15,913 nt of DNA from contig CAMCXV010000024.1 of NCBI GenBank assembly GCA_945883665.1, forward strand, positions 1 to 15,913. The letters run 5' to 3'. The stretch is from Rickettsia typhi. Its GTDB lineage: Bacteria; Pseudomonadota; Alphaproteobacteria; Rickettsiales; Rickettsiaceae. Shown here piece by piece: positions 1 through 9,562 of the stretch (the first letter of the stretch is position 1; each line of letters starts with the position of its first letter). Made by a program: the position numbers and the translations under genes. Below the pieces are notes generated by a model. The model saw only the letters and a list, made by a program, of their open reading frames with translations. It did no database searches and was not told the origin of the DNA.

Positions 1-1
1 A

Positions 2-106
2 CTAAAAACTGATGATATAGCTGAGCAACTAGGAATTTCTAAAACAACATTATATAAATATTTAAGGGCAAGAAACGTGCAAATTGGTGCTCCACAACAA
101 CTCTAA
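2..106 (+). CDS. Serine recombinase (resolvase/invertase), C-terminal end only
   Basis: The frame is open from the first bases of the window and ends at TAA 104-106, so only the last 34 residues are visible. They read as a helix-turn-helix of the resolvase/invertase type: an IAEQLGISKTTLYKYL core with the spacing of the Hin/Pin-like C-terminal DNA-binding domain, followed by a short tail. In that family this helix-turn-helix binds the recombination site, while the catalytic serine domain lies N-terminal, here outside the window. Whether the gene is intact upstream cannot be judged. An unrelated small HTH regulator is a less likely alternative, because the HTH sits at the very C-terminus as in resolvases. 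It is followed at once by a broken transposase, so the locus is a mobile-element scar or edge. Confidence 0.6.
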   Translation, partial: LKTDDIAEQLGISKTTLYKYLRARNVQIGAPQQL

Positions 107-143
107 AATCCAAATCAACATTTTTGGGTCTTCTTCCACACGG

Positions 144-419
144 GGCCTATTAGCCAGCGAGCTTGAACATGATCTTGGTTACTCAAAACATAGTAAAGTA
201 CCAAAGGTAGATAATAACCGTCGTAACGGTAGTTATGAAAAAACAATAATAGACGAAAATGGTAGTCAAATAACAGTAGATGTGTCTTATGATCGAGAAT
301 GAGAGTTTAGCCCGCAACTACTATCTAAAGGGATTAGAAGATTCAACGGTTTCGATGATAAAGTAATTTCCCTTTATGCTAGAGGTATGACAATAAAGTT
401 TATGATTGACTCTGATTAA
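144..419 (+). pseudogene. IS256-family (mutator-type) transposase fragment
   Basis: One reading frame shows the N-terminal part of an IS256-family transposase: an ELEHDLGYSKH stretch, RRNGSYEKT, a DRE stretch, then FSPQLLSK and FDDKVISLYARGMT. These match in order the conserved segments that precede the catalytic domain in this family. The frame is broken by an in-frame TGA at 300-302, just after DRE, where the family normally has a small residue such as Gly; a GGA-to-TGA change would explain it. The protein homology stops after ARGMT at about 400, and the frame closes at TAA 417-419. The N-terminal leader and the whole DDE catalytic core are missing, so the copy is dead. Bases 107-143 are not recognisable. 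The end coincides with the stop codon of the convergent oxidoreductase gene. Confidence 0.75.
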
Positions 420-1405
420 ATAATTTTAATAAGCTCATTATATAAAGCGTTAGCACTTAAGAATCCACTTTCAATTGTTCCTCGTATACACCAATCTCCA
501 ATTGCAGCAAGTCTGTTGTCTATATCTAACAAATATTTATATTTATTATTTTTAGCAATATTTGCATATCTCCATCTATGAATTTCACATTTTATTAATT
601 CATCATCCTTATATTTAATAATTGGGAATATAGTTTTGAGCATCTCTCTTTTTATTTCCTCAATTTCAGATTCCATATTTTTATCTGCCCATTCGTTACT
701 TGAAAGAGCAACTATTGCGTTCAAAGATTTTCTTTCTGGTTTGCTTGAATTATTTGAAATCCAGCTAATCTCAGAATTTTTCACAAGCGCCACATCCCAA
801 TTAATGTTTAATCTATTTTCAAAACCAAGCATTAAAGAGTAACATCCGAGCATTTTTCTGAATTTTAAGTAATTATGATAAGTAAATTCTTTAGGTAACA
901 AGATTTGTGTTTGAAGCACAGGCGCACTGCTGATTACCCAATCAAAATCACCTAGACTAATGCTATTAATATCAAATAATCGCCATTTGTTTTTATTGGA
1001 TTTTTCTATCTTCTTAACTTCTGTTTCTAAAATTACTTCTAAATTATTAGCCAAATATTTGCCTATTTCATTCATTTTTGGAACACCAACATAATGGGGA
1101 TAATTCAAATTCCATTCTTTTTGATATTTTATATTATTTCCATCTATTTCAACAAATTTTGCATTCCAAACATTAGCTATACCTTGATCTATTAGAGGCT
1201 GCATGAATTTTTTAAATTGATCAGTTTTAATAGTAAAAAATTGAGCACCATGATCAAATTCAAAATCTTCGTTGTAAAAACGACGAGTGGCAATTCTTCC
1301 CCCAAAACCTCTGGATTTCTCAAAAATTTTTACATTTGCTATACCATTTAGCATATTTGCAAGTGATAAACCAGAAATTCCAGCCCCAATAATAGCGATA
1401 TTCAT
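416..1405 (-). CDS. FAD/NAD(P)-dependent oxidoreductase, renalase/amine-oxidase-like
   Basis: This 329-residue flavoprotein begins with a Rossmann dinucleotide-binding motif (GAGISG, residues 7-12), an acidic residue ending the second strand (E29), a GGRIATRR segment (35-42) and DHGAQFF (51-57). It closes with GDWC plus a glycine-containing helix (about 303-320) that contacts FAD. This order is typical of the renalase-like/COG3380 group of FAD-dependent amine oxidoreductases. The substrate cannot be inferred; no signal peptide or membrane segment is visible, so it is probably cytoplasmic. It is monocistronic. A promoter lies at 1498-1525, giving a leader of roughly 85 bases. No strong Shine-Dalgarno precedes the ATG. 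The stop codon overlaps the stop of the transposase fragment from the other strand, so the 3' end is the insertion edge, but the C-terminal FAD motif is intact. Confidence 0.85.
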   Translation of the reverse strand: MNIAIIGAGISGLSLANMLNGIANVKIFEKSRGFGGRIATRRFYNEDFEFDHGAQFFTIKTDQFKKFMQPLIDQGIANVWNAKFVEIDGNNIKYQKEWNLNYPHYVGVPKMNEIGKYLANNLEVILETEVKKIEKSNKNKWRLFDINSISLGDFDWVISSAPVLQTQILLPKEFTYHNYLKFRKMLGCYSLMLGFENRLNINWDVALVKNSEISWISNNSSKPERKSLNAIVALSSNEWADKNMESEIEEIKREMLKTIFPIIKYKDDELIKCEIHRWRYANIAKNNKYKYLLDIDNRLAAIGDWCIRGTIESGFLSANALYNELIKII

Positions 1406-1497
1406 TTTGTGTTTTCTATTTTAACTTGAGTTTTGCATAAGAAAAAACTTAGAAAGCTTTTAATAAAAGTCTTAAGAAAGGATTGAAACAAACATAA

Positions 1498-1525
1498 ATT
1501 ATAATTTTTAACCTTCAATTGACAA
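1498..1525 (-). promoter_or_regulatory. Sigma70-type promoter for the FAD oxidoreductase
   Basis: On the minus strand a TTGTCA -35 box (1520-1525) is followed by 16 bases and a perfect TATAAT -10 box (1498-1503). The start of transcription would lie near 1491, about 85 bases before the oxidoreductase ATG at 1405. This is assigned by consensus only. Confidence 0.55.
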
Positions 1526-1699
1526 TAGATAATTTATGTTCACATTCCTAACTAATATTTTCTATCAAATCGATAATTTTTGCAACATTTTTTCTTAAAG
1601 ATCTAAGCTAAAAAAGGACATAAATATTGTTCTATAAGTCTTTTGGAACTAATGACATATCGTTGCTGCTGAAAAACTATAGAATGATGATATCTATTT

Positions 1700-1727
1700 T
1701 TTACTGATTTTTTAGCCAGTGTATAAT
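1700..1727 (+). promoter_or_regulatory. Orphan plus-strand promoter-like element
   Basis: TTTACT (1700-1705), 16 bases, then a perfect TATAAT (1722-1727). It matches the carD promoter in both -35 box and spacer but points toward the 3' end of carD. No recognisable gene lies downstream on this strand. It could drive a small or antisense RNA, or be a chance match in AT-rich DNA. Confidence 0.3.
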
Positions 1728-1807
1728 ATGAAAACCCCTTTTAATTCAAAAATAGAGTGTTTTGACAGAAATAATTGAGAAAGACACAAGAAAAATAAAA
1801 TACTATA

Positions 1808-2311
1808 CTATGCCGCCAATTTGTCCCGCAAAAGATCTATCAGCTTACTAGAACTTTCAGCTTCCGATATATCTTCTAAAACAGCAATCTCAGAAGAGAG
1901 TCTATTCAAAGCTGATTCATAGATAGTTCTTTCACTATATGAACGATCATTATCAACATTTTTGTATAAATCTCTGACAACTTCGGCAATCGCGGTTATT
2001 TCACCAGAATTAATTTTAGTCTCATACTCTTGAGCGCGCCTACTCCACATTTTATTGCCGCGCTTAGGTTTTCCTTGCAGGATTGTGTATACTTCGTGAA
2101 TATCGGTCTTGTTTACTAAAGTTCTAAGACCTACGGCAGAAGCTCTGTTTACAGGAACTCTCAGAGTCATTTTATTTTGAGGAAAAGAAATAACATAAAC
2201 TACAATTCTTGTATCAGCTATTATTTGTACTTCGATCTCAACCACTTCACCAACTCCATGGGATGGATAAACGACTCTTTCACCCACTTTAAATGCAAGA
2301 TTTTTAGACAT
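1808..2311 (-). CDS. carD: CarD/CdnL-family transcriptional regulator
   Basis: This 167-residue protein has the CarD_CdnL_TRCF arrangement: an N-terminal Tudor-like RNA-polymerase-binding domain (about residues 6-62, with VGERVVYPSHGVGEV and the FPQNKMTLRVPV strand region) followed by a helical DNA-binding domain. The conserved KMWSRRAQEY segment (87-96) holds a Trp (W89) that in characterised CarD proteins wedges into the promoter at the upstream edge of the bubble. Family members bind the RNA polymerase beta subunit and stabilise open complexes, particularly at rRNA and growth-related promoters. An AGAGGT Shine-Dalgarno lies just upstream of the ATG, and a strong promoter lies at 2349-2376, so the gene is probably transcribed on its own after ubiD. 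Its length is typical of alphaproteobacterial CdnL. The stop is TAG. Confidence 0.92.
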   Translation of the reverse strand: MSKNLAFKVGERVVYPSHGVGEVVEIEVQIIADTRIVVYVISFPQNKMTLRVPVNRASAVGLRTLVNKTDIHEVYTILQGKPKRGNKMWSRRAQEYETKINSGEITAIAEVVRDLYKNVDNDRSYSERTIYESALNRLSSEIAVLEDISEAESSSKLIDLLRDKLAA

Positions 2312-2348
2312 TTATACCTCTGTTTTAATAGAATCACTAGTGTTGGTC

Positions 2349-2376
2349 ATTATAGCATATTTATCTAAAAAGTAAA
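2349..2376 (-). promoter_or_regulatory. Promoter of carD
   Basis: On the minus strand TTTACT (2371-2376), a 16-base spacer and a perfect TATAAT (2349-2354). The predicted start near 2342 leaves a leader of about 30 bases that includes the AGAGGT ribosome-binding site. Confidence 0.6.
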
Positions 2377-2475
2377 ACTGTTTAATTCGAAATTACATAG
2401 ATCAAAGCAGCTCAGTTTTCTTCAGTAATTTTTAATATAAAGATACAAAATCTAGGCATAATTCACTTGATATAA

Positions 2476-3945
2476 TTATAAAAGAGACCAAATTTTATCA
2501 ATTTTTTCTATTATTGCTTTATCCATTTGAATTTTTTCTCCCCAATTTCTTGAAGTTTCTGGGAAAATCTTGTTCGTAGCATCAATGCCTAACTTACTTC
2601 CTAAACCAGATACTGGAGAGGCAAAGTCTAAATAATCAATTGGTGAATTTTCAATAAAACTACAATCACGCTTTGCATCAGTTCTAGTTGCAATAGCCCA
2701 CATAACTTCACTCCAATCCCTTATATTTATATCATCGTCAACAATAATGATATATTTTGTATACATAAATTGTTTTAAAAAAGACCATATTCCCATCATT
2801 ATACGTTTTGCTTGACCAGGATAGGTTTTTTTTATAGAAACAATGGCAATTCTGTAAGAACATCCTTCTGGAGGAAGCCAAAAATCGACGATTTCTGGAA
2901 ACTGAGCTTGAATCAGAGGAACAAATATCTCATTTAGAGCAGCTCCTAGTATAGATGGTTCATCTGGTGGTTTGCCAGTATAGGTGCTAAGATAAACAGG
3001 GTTTTTGCGCATTGTTATAGCTGTAATTTTAAATACTGGAAATAATTCAACATCATTATAATAGCCTGTATGGTCACCAAACGGGCCTTCTGGTAAATAT
3101 TCTTCTAAACTTATCAAACCTTCTATAATAATTTCAGCATTAGCTGGCACTTTTAAGTCAATAGTTTTACATTGAACTAATTCAATAGACTTACTTTGCA
3201 ATAATCCAGCGAAATTATATTCAGACATTGTATTTGGAATTGGCATAACAGCAGCCATGGTTAAAGTAGGGTTCGCTCCAATAATAGCTGCAACTGGCAT
3301 TGGTTCTTTTAAGTTTTTCCATTTAGAATGGTGTTCAGCACCACCTCTCATTTTAAGCCAACGTATTATCATTTTGTCCTTGGATACAGGCTGTAAACGA
3401 TATATACCGAGATTGTAATTATCTGTTTTTTCATTGCCAGTACCTTTTGTAACAATTAAAGGCCAAGTAATTAAAGGGCTAATATCAGACGGCCAGCATT
3501 TTTGAATAGGTAAAATATTTAAATCAACTTCGGTAATAACTATTTCTTGGCAAGCTGCTTTTTTAACATTTTTAGGCGACATTGATATTATTCTTTTTGC
3601 TAGTGGTAGCATAGAAAATGTTTCTTTAATCGAAGCTGGGGGTTCAGGGTTTTTTAAAAATGCTAGTAATTTTCCCAATTCTCTTAATTCCGTCTCCGAG
3701 CTAAGACCAAGAGCCATGCTTATTCTTTCTGGATGTGCATATAAATTAGTTACAACTGGAAAAAGAGACTTTGTACCATCTTCTTTTATTACATTCTCGA
3801 AATATAAAGCAGGTCCATTAGCATGCAAAAATCTTCTGCTGATTTCTGTTATTTCAAGATTTGTTGAAACCTCTTCTTTGATTCTTTTTAAATGAGAGTG
3901 CTTTTCTAGATACTCTAAAAAACTAGACAAATCTTTAAAAATCAT
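2476..3945 (-). CDS. ubiD: UbiD-family decarboxylase (3-polyprenyl-4-hydroxybenzoate)
   Basis: This 489-residue protein is close to the length of E. coli UbiD. It has the family landmarks in order: the NLGIYRLQ prenylated-FMN/metal segment (178-185), [12 protein letters not shown] (195-206), [10 protein letters not shown] (217-226), EIIIEG (271-276) and the active-site stretch [11 protein letters not shown] (286-296), whose Glu and Asp belong to the catalytic Arg-Glu-Asp network. Established role: decarboxylation of the polyprenyl-hydroxybenzoate intermediate of ubiquinone synthesis using prenylated FMN made by UbiX, which is not in this window. The enzyme should be cytosolic and membrane-peripheral. 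Its ATG overlaps the TGA of lptF as ATGA (3942-3945), so translation is probably coupled to the lptF end of the mre operon. A related UbiD-like decarboxylase for another aromatic acid is possible but less likely. Confidence 0.93.
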   Translation of the reverse strand: MIFKDLSSFLEYLEKHSHLKRIKEEVSTNLEITEISRRFLHANGPALYFENVIKEDGTKSLFPVVTNLYAHPERISMALGLSSETELRELGKLLAFLKNPEPPASIKETFSMLPLAKRIISMSPKNVKKAACQEIVITEVDLNILPIQKCWPSDISPLITWPLIVTKGTGNEKTDNYNLGIYRLQPVSKDKMIIRWLKMRGGAEHHSKWKNLKEPMPVAAIIGANPTLTMAAVMPIPNTMSEYNFAGLLQSKSIELVQCKTIDLKVPANAEIIIEGLISLEEYLPEGPFGDHTGYYNDVELFPVFKITAITMRKNPVYLSTYTGKPPDEPSILGAALNEIFVPLIQAQFPEIVDFWLPPEGCSYRIAIVSIKKTYPGQAKRIMMGIWSFLKQFMYTKYIIIVDDDINIRDWSEVMWAIATRTDAKRDCSFIENSPIDYLDFASPVSGLGSKLGIDATNKIFPETSRNWGEKIQMDKAIIEKIDKIWSLL

Positions 3946-5015
3946 AATGTTCTTCTATTAGTTTGCCAAACACTAAATATTATACAAAGAAATATATTAA
4001 GGTAACAGGCAAAAATATATAAAGGCTCCTGGTAAGCAATTTTTTGCAAAGAAAAGTGAAAATAAGCAACTATTAACAAAGGAAGAAAAGTATAAGTAAT
4101 TTGTTTAATATTCGATACCCTGTTAGAATTATATGTTAAGAACATACTTAACGCTAAAAATATTAGGCAATAATTGAATAAAGGCCAAATCAATCTTTGG
4201 TGAGCATCTAGAACTAGCCTTATTTTTCTTTGTTCTGAAAATTCACTATCTGGCCACAACATTTCATGTATATATAATTCAAGGCTATTTTTGTTGCGAC
4301 TTTCCTTAATAGAATCGTTTCTTTGAACCTCTATCAATAAATCATCAAAATGTAATTTTGTTATATTATTATTTTCATCAAAAGATTGTCTGAAACCATC
4401 TTGCAATTGAAATAACGGCACTGTATTATGCATAATCACTTTACCACTATTGGCAAATAATACTGAATGATTTTTAGGCGCTTTATTATCAAATAAAACT
4501 ATACCTTTCAAACTACCGTCAGCATTTTTTTTCTCTACATAAATAGTAATATATTTGGAAAGATGATTAAATGTTTTTTCAATTATAATATTTGATACAT
4601 AATTTTCACGGAAATCATGTAGTTCGTATTTCAATTTACTATAAGATAAAGGGGTTAAATATAAAGATACGTAATAAGAGACTAAAGTTATAAAAGTGGC
4701 AACTAGAAGAGCTGGTTTTGTTATGGCAAAATTACTAAGACCACTTGCCTTAAGTATAATTAATACTCTATCTTCTTGTAGTTTATTATAAACATATATT
4801 ACAGATATCACCGAGATTAAGGGTGATATCATAAAAAAAAGGGAAGGCAATACTAATATAATTAGTTTGAAAAAATCAACAGAACTTATACCTTTATCTA
4901 ATAAGGGTAAGAATTTTAGTATGTGTGTAATCCACACTAGACTAGTTAATATAAAACTTAATGATATAAAAGGGTAAAAAATAGCTTTTGCAATATATTT
5001 TTTATAAATTAACAT
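3942..5015 (-). CDS. lptF: LPS export ABC transporter permease LptF
   Basis: This 357-residue YjgP/YjgQ-family protein has three N-terminal membrane helices (about 10-32, 52-76, 100-124), a large periplasmic jellyroll domain (about 130-265) and three C-terminal helices (about 275-350). LptF specifics are the [13 protein letters not shown] segment in helix 1, the cytoplasmic coupling region [16 protein letters not shown] (79-94), and [13 protein letters not shown] after helix 3. With LptG and LptB2 it extracts LPS or lipooligosaccharide from the inner membrane and passes it to LptC/LptA. Its partner lptG is encoded 4.6 kb upstream on the same strand with mreBC between them, whereas in E. coli the two are adjacent. 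It starts 14 bases after the preceding small membrane-protein gene; no strong ribosome-binding site is visible. The stop overlaps the ubiD start. Confidence 0.9.
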   Translation of the reverse strand: MLIYKKYIAKAIFYPFISLSFILTSLVWITHILKFLPLLDKGISSVDFFKLIILVLPSLFFMISPLISVISVIYVYNKLQEDRVLIILKASGLSNFAITKPALLVATFITLVSYYVSLYLTPLSYSKLKYELHDFRENYVSNIIIEKTFNHLSKYITIYVEKKNADGSLKGIVLFDNKAPKNHSVLFANSGKVIMHNTVPLFQLQDGFRQSFDENNNITKLHFDDLLIEVQRNDSIKESRNKNSLELYIHEMLWPDSEFSEQRKIRLVLDAHQRLIWPLFNYCLIFLALSMFLTYNSNRVSNIKQITYTFLPLLIVAYFHFSLQKIAYQEPLYIFACYLNIFLCIIFSVWQTNRRTL

Positions 5016-5029
5016 TCAAAAAATCAATT

Positions 5030-5488
5030 TTAACTTTTGTAATCTATGCCCCATTTATTACGTAATTCTTCATGTTGTTTTTTATATTTTCTAATTTGAA
5101 CTTTAGTTCTTGAGGTATAAAATTTTGCTATTAATAGTGGTAAAGAAAAATATATTAATTGACCTGTAAATGCAGAGCCGTAAATCACCATCCAAGTATC
5201 AGTAGATGATAGTAAATATTTTGAACTATAATCTACATTATTACTATCCCATATTTTTATTAAATAAGGCAAAACACCTATAAGATTAAAACTACAAATA
5301 GTTGCAGATAAGCATCTATGCTCATTTCTATCAAAAAATATAGAAAAAATAGTTGGTAACATTGCTGCTGAAAAAAGTATAAAAGCATATTTTGAAATCA
5401 CAACTACTATTAACGCAATAAAAACAGCGATAACTTTAATTAATGACGAAGCAAATATAAACTCTTTATCTTGGTTATTAGATGACAT
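5030..5488 (-). CDS. Small multi-spanning inner-membrane protein, function unknown
   Basis: This 152-residue protein has a short polar N-terminus, hydrophobic segments at about 15-32, 35-52, 61-80 and 97-122, and a basic cytoplasmic-looking tail rich in Lys, Arg and Glu (about 125-150). Distinct elements are LPTIFSIFFDRNEHR (44-58), NLIGVLPY (68-75) and a C-terminal HEELRNKWG. The layout resembles an uncharacterised membrane family I associate with alphaproteobacteria, but I cannot verify that here. It lies 12 bases after the pseudokinase gene and 14 before lptF, so it is cotranscribed with mreBC and LPS export. The Arg/Lys-rich tail could interact with the anchored pseudokinase; this is inference. 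An AAGG element precedes the ATG. There are no catalytic motifs. Confidence 0.75.
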   Translation of the reverse strand: MSSNNQDKEFIFASSLIKVIAVFIALIVVVISKYAFILFSAAMLPTIFSIFFDRNEHRCLSATICSFNLIGVLPYLIKIWDSNNVDYSSKYLLSSTDTWMVIYGSAFTGQLIYFSLPLLIAKFYTSRTKVQIRKYKKQHEELRNKWGIDYKS

Positions 5489-5500
5489 ATTTGAATACCT

Positions 5501-7576
5501 TTATATAACTATTGCTACTATTGCTACAAGACATAAAATGTAAGAAGCAAGCACTGTTGTTTTTTGTCCTAAGATAATAAATGCATTATTAAAATTACTC
5601 ACCTCGGCGTTTAAGGTCATGATTTTTTCTTCAAGAGAGTTTGCTTGCTTACAAGCTTGATAATAACCATTATAATCATCAATGAACTGTTGTTGATTAG
5701 AGAATATATCAATTATCTTTGGTATACTACTTTCCTCTGCCACGGATTCTATTTTACTTGAAATGGTTTTTTTAAATTCTGTATTGTGTAAATATTGATC
5801 AAATAATTTGATCAATTCTAAACTAATAGCTTTACAGATATTAGTAATTTTTATATCTGGTTCATGTTGATGCAAAAGATTTATTGTACTTAAACTTTTT
5901 ATTGCATGATGCTCTGTAAATTTAGGGAAGTTTAATAAAATCAAAGGTTTAATATTATCTTTTAAATCTAATTTTGCAGCTATAAAAGCTGAAACATGAC
6001 GATCAATAATGAAATTATTAGGTTGTTTTTGAGCGTAAGAATCAAGAGCTAACAAGAGTTCTTTAATATTGTTAACATATTTGCCGTTTAACATAGAACT
6101 TAGACATGGTAAATATGGATTAAGTGAATATATTAATCTTTCATTGTTTTTGTGTGATAATTTATTATTGTTACGCTCTGCTAAATAATGAAATTCATTG
6201 CCTTTAGTTTCTTCTAAAAACCCAGGAGAATATATACCTGTATAATTTTGCCAGTTTTTATCTTTTATAATTTTTATTACTTCTTCAAAAAAATTTTGTC
6301 TTTTTGAATTTTGTAAATATTGTAATGTTTCGGGAATAGATTCAGCGGATATAGCAATTGTTTCGTATCTTAGAGAACCGTTTGGATCAATTATAGAAAG
6401 CAATTTCGTGAGTTTTTGATCAGAATAAATAGAAATACCATTTGTATCAAACATTGAATCCTTATATCTTGCATCTATAACAGATTTAATAGATGCAATC
6501 GTCTCATTACTAAATTGTTGCTTAGCAACCCAGAGCATAAATTTTGAATCCTTAATAAATTTATTAGCTTTTTCCCAAAAACGAAACATTGCATAAGAAA
6601 GTGATTTTGGATTTGAATAATTCTGATTATTAAACCCAATAGTATATTTATTAGTACTATTTGGGCTATCATAGATTGTTTCATCTTTTTTTTTACCGAG
6701 CCAATCGTATATATTCTTTGTATCCCAACGCATTGAAGGAGAATCATGAACTGCAGAACTCAAAAAGATTCTAAACCTTTTGGACAATTGAGTTTTGCGT
6801 GTTAAATATTTATAACTACCTTCATCAAGCCTTTGTTCGTTATACTCTCCTTCCTCTGAAAATTCTTCCCAAGGAGAAAGAGCTGAAAATGAGTAAAAAA
6901 TTGTAACCCCAAGAGCGTAAACATCTTGTTTGCAATTTTTAGTTCTCCTAGATGATTTTAAACACTCTATTAATTCTGGTGCAATATATTGGTCTTTTTC
7001 ATTGAAATAAGGATAGGAATTAATAAACTCCCGTAAATTCAAAATAGTATCTTTATCTTCATTCATCAAAATATTATATGGTGATATATTATAACCATAT
7101 ATACCTCTAGCACTAAGTTCAGTGATCACATTTGTAATTTTTTCAATGATTTTTTCGTTAGATGACAAAGAAAAAGAACCATTTTTTTGTATATATGATA
7201 GCAAATTATTATTATAATTATAACTATTTATTATAACCACCAAACGTTCCACATTATCCGACGAAATTCTTACAACAGACCAAGAAAGAATTTTATTTAC
7301 ACCATCAACAGGGTTTTTATAGAGAGAATCTATTACCGTAACAGGAACAACAAAAGATGATTCATAAACAATAGCAAAAAATATCGATTTATCATCGATA
7401 TTTGAAGCATGATAATACTTGCAAAATTGATTACTTAGTTCGTAAATTTCTTCAGTTAAGTGAATTTTAAAAATATTGTTTACAGTATCTTGCTTATCAC
7501 TTCTTGGAAAATCCAATGTATTTTTTAAAATATTACCGCCTTGGTTTGGAATAATTCCATTTTCACCTTGCTCCAT
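5501..7576 (-). CDS. Kinase-like protein, probable pseudokinase with C-terminal membrane anchor
   Basis: This 691-residue protein keeps the outline of a Hanks-type Ser/Thr kinase in residues about 40-295. GYNISPYNIL (161-170) sits at the catalytic-loop position, APE at 199-201, the helix-F motif DVYALGV (218-224) with its Asp, and PSMRW (280-284) resembles the last conserved Arg motif. The catalytic residues are gone: HRD reads G-Y-N, so Asp is replaced by Asn163, the DFG position reads in the NLREF area, and no glycine loop or VAIK lysine is evident. Asn168 remains. Residues about 300-640 are an unrecognised, mostly helical region, then a possible coiled coil (about 640-670) and one hydrophobic helix (about 673-691) ending the protein, as in tail-anchored proteins. 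It lies 24 bases after mreC and 12 before the small membrane protein. A scaffold role is likelier than catalysis. Confidence 0.75.
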   Translation of the reverse strand: MEQGENGIIPNQGGNILKNTLDFPRSDKQDTVNNIFKIHLTEEIYELSNQFCKYYHASNIDDKSIFFAIVYESSFVVPVTVIDSLYKNPVDGVNKILSWSVVRISSDNVERLVVIINSYNYNNNLLSYIQKNGSFSLSSNEKIIEKITNVITELSARGIYGYNISPYNILMNEDKDTILNLREFINSYPYFNEKDQYIAPELIECLKSSRRTKNCKQDVYALGVTIFYSFSALSPWEEFSEEGEYNEQRLDEGSYKYLTRKTQLSKRFRIFLSSAVHDSPSMRWDTKNIYDWLGKKKDETIYDSPNSTNKYTIGFNNQNYSNPKSLSYAMFRFWEKANKFIKDSKFMLWVAKQQFSNETIASIKSVIDARYKDSMFDTNGISIYSDQKLTKLLSIIDPNGSLRYETIAISAESIPETLQYLQNSKRQNFFEEVIKIIKDKNWQNYTGIYSPGFLEETKGNEFHYLAERNNNKLSHKNNERLIYSLNPYLPCLSSMLNGKYVNNIKELLLALDSYAQKQPNNFIIDRHVSAFIAAKLDLKDNIKPLILLNFPKFTEHHAIKSLSTINLLHQHEPDIKITNICKAISLELIKLFDQYLHNTEFKKTISSKIESVAEESSIPKIIDIFSNQQQFIDDYNGYYQACKQANSLEEKIMTLNAEVSNFNNAFIILGQKTTVLASYILCLVAIVAIVI

Positions 7577-7600
7577 ATAATAATTACCTTAAATAAACTT

Positions 7601-8440
7601 TTATCTTGATTTTAATGTTACAGAAACAAACTCTACTGAATTTAAATTTACACTTAATTCTACAAATACACCATCATCCGTCACTTTATTAACTTTGCCG
7701 ACTAAGAGACCATATGGATAAATCTTACCATCCCCCGATGTATACAATAATTCGCCTGGTTTAATATTATGTTCTTCTGGCAAGTAAATTAACAACATAT
7801 TATCTCCTTGTTTTGCAAGAATACCCCTCTCCCTAGATAATGATGTAACAACTGGAACCCTAGAATTAGGATCGTTTAATAGCATTATTGAAGAATAATT
7901 ACTACTGATATTCACAATTTTACCAATAAGACCATCATGATTTATTACTAAATCATCTATTTTGACCTTATCCTTATTACCAGCCTCAATAATCGCAGAA
8001 CTGGAAAAAGCTGTAATACTTACTCCCACAAGTCTTGAAGCAATGTAATCACATTCTAAATTATCGGTAACTTTTAACAATTTTCTTAATTCCTTATTTT
8101 CAAATAAAATATTATTTGTTACTCTGTCTAAATTAGGTATTTTAGATAATTGTAGTTTCAGTTTTATATTTTCAGCTTCCAAATTTTTAAAATACGATAA
8201 TCTATCATTTAATAATTTAATATTTTCTACTAAACTATCTGATACTAAAGATCCAAGAGATAGCATCACCCCATATAGTTCCAAGGACAATCTAGATACA
8301 CTATGAATAGGAAAATATAACAAGTATGAACAAGCGCAAATTAAAAAAATAACGCAAAACTTTTTTAGAAATAGCGAAATTTCTTTTGCTATTTCTAATA
8401 AGTAATTTTTATTTTTTACCCTGTTTGCAGTAATTGCCAT
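7601..8440 (-). CDS. mreC: Rod shape-determining protein MreC
   Basis: This 279-residue protein has a cytoplasmic N-terminus, one membrane helix (about 27-45), a coiled coil (about 68-125) and a C-terminal beta-domain. Family landmarks are the IDDLVINHDGLIGKI region (161-175), SRVPVV (183-188) and the closing LLYTSGDG...YPYGLLVGKV region (231-250). MreC sits in the inner membrane, dimerises through the coiled coil and links cytoplasmic MreB to the periplasmic elongasome (PBP2/RodA). It begins two bases after the mreB stop, so the pair is coupled. The next genes are not mreD, mrdA or rodA, which commonly follow in other proteobacteria; a kinase-like gene follows instead. Length and domain order are normal for an alphaproteobacterial MreC. 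Confidence 0.93.
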   Translation of the reverse strand: MAITANRVKNKNYLLEIAKEISLFLKKFCVIFLICACSYLLYFPIHSVSRLSLELYGVMLSLGSLVSDSLVENIKLLNDRLSYFKNLEAENIKLKLQLSKIPNLDRVTNNILFENKELRKLLKVTDNLECDYIASRLVGVSITAFSSSAIIEAGNKDKVKIDDLVINHDGLIGKIVNISSNYSSIMLLNDPNSRVPVVTSLSRERGILAKQGDNMLLIYLPEEHNIKPGELLYTSGDGKIYPYGLLVGKVNKVTDDGVFVELSVNLNSVEFVSVTLKSR

Positions 8441-8442
8441 CT

Positions 8443-9516
<1,074 letters not shown>

Positions 9517-9562
9517 TTATTATTGTCTATGTTGCTTAAACGCAATGCATAATATATTATAA

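Larger units (their letters stand above)
1406..1807. other. 402-base intergenic region
   Basis: There is no convincing gene between the oxidoreductase start and the carD stop. The part near 1405-1525 is the promoter and leader of the oxidoreductase. A plus-strand promoter-like element lies at 1700-1727. A small AT-rich inverted repeat, CTTTT-AAT-AAAAG, sits at 1457-1469 in the oxidoreductase leader. I see no clear terminator for carD, and translation in all frames gives only short unrecognisable pieces. Confidence 0.6.

Noticed and set aside
300..302. In-frame TGA in the transposase as recoding (selenocysteine or TGA = Trp)
   Set aside because: TGA ends lptF and lptG normally, no selenocysteine structure is evident, and the fragment is truncated anyway, so a nonsense mutation is simpler.
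1421..1434. A 13-base string (TAACTTGAGTTTT) shared between the oxidoreductase leader and the lptG start region
   Set aside because: In AT-rich DNA of this length several 13-base matches are expected by chance, and the strand and position relative to the genes differ.
6475..6747. Second minus-strand frame inside the pseudokinase gene, as a sign of a frameshift
   Set aside because: The main frame is open across all 691 codons, and the alternative frame does not restore any kinase motif, so there is no sign of a frameshift.
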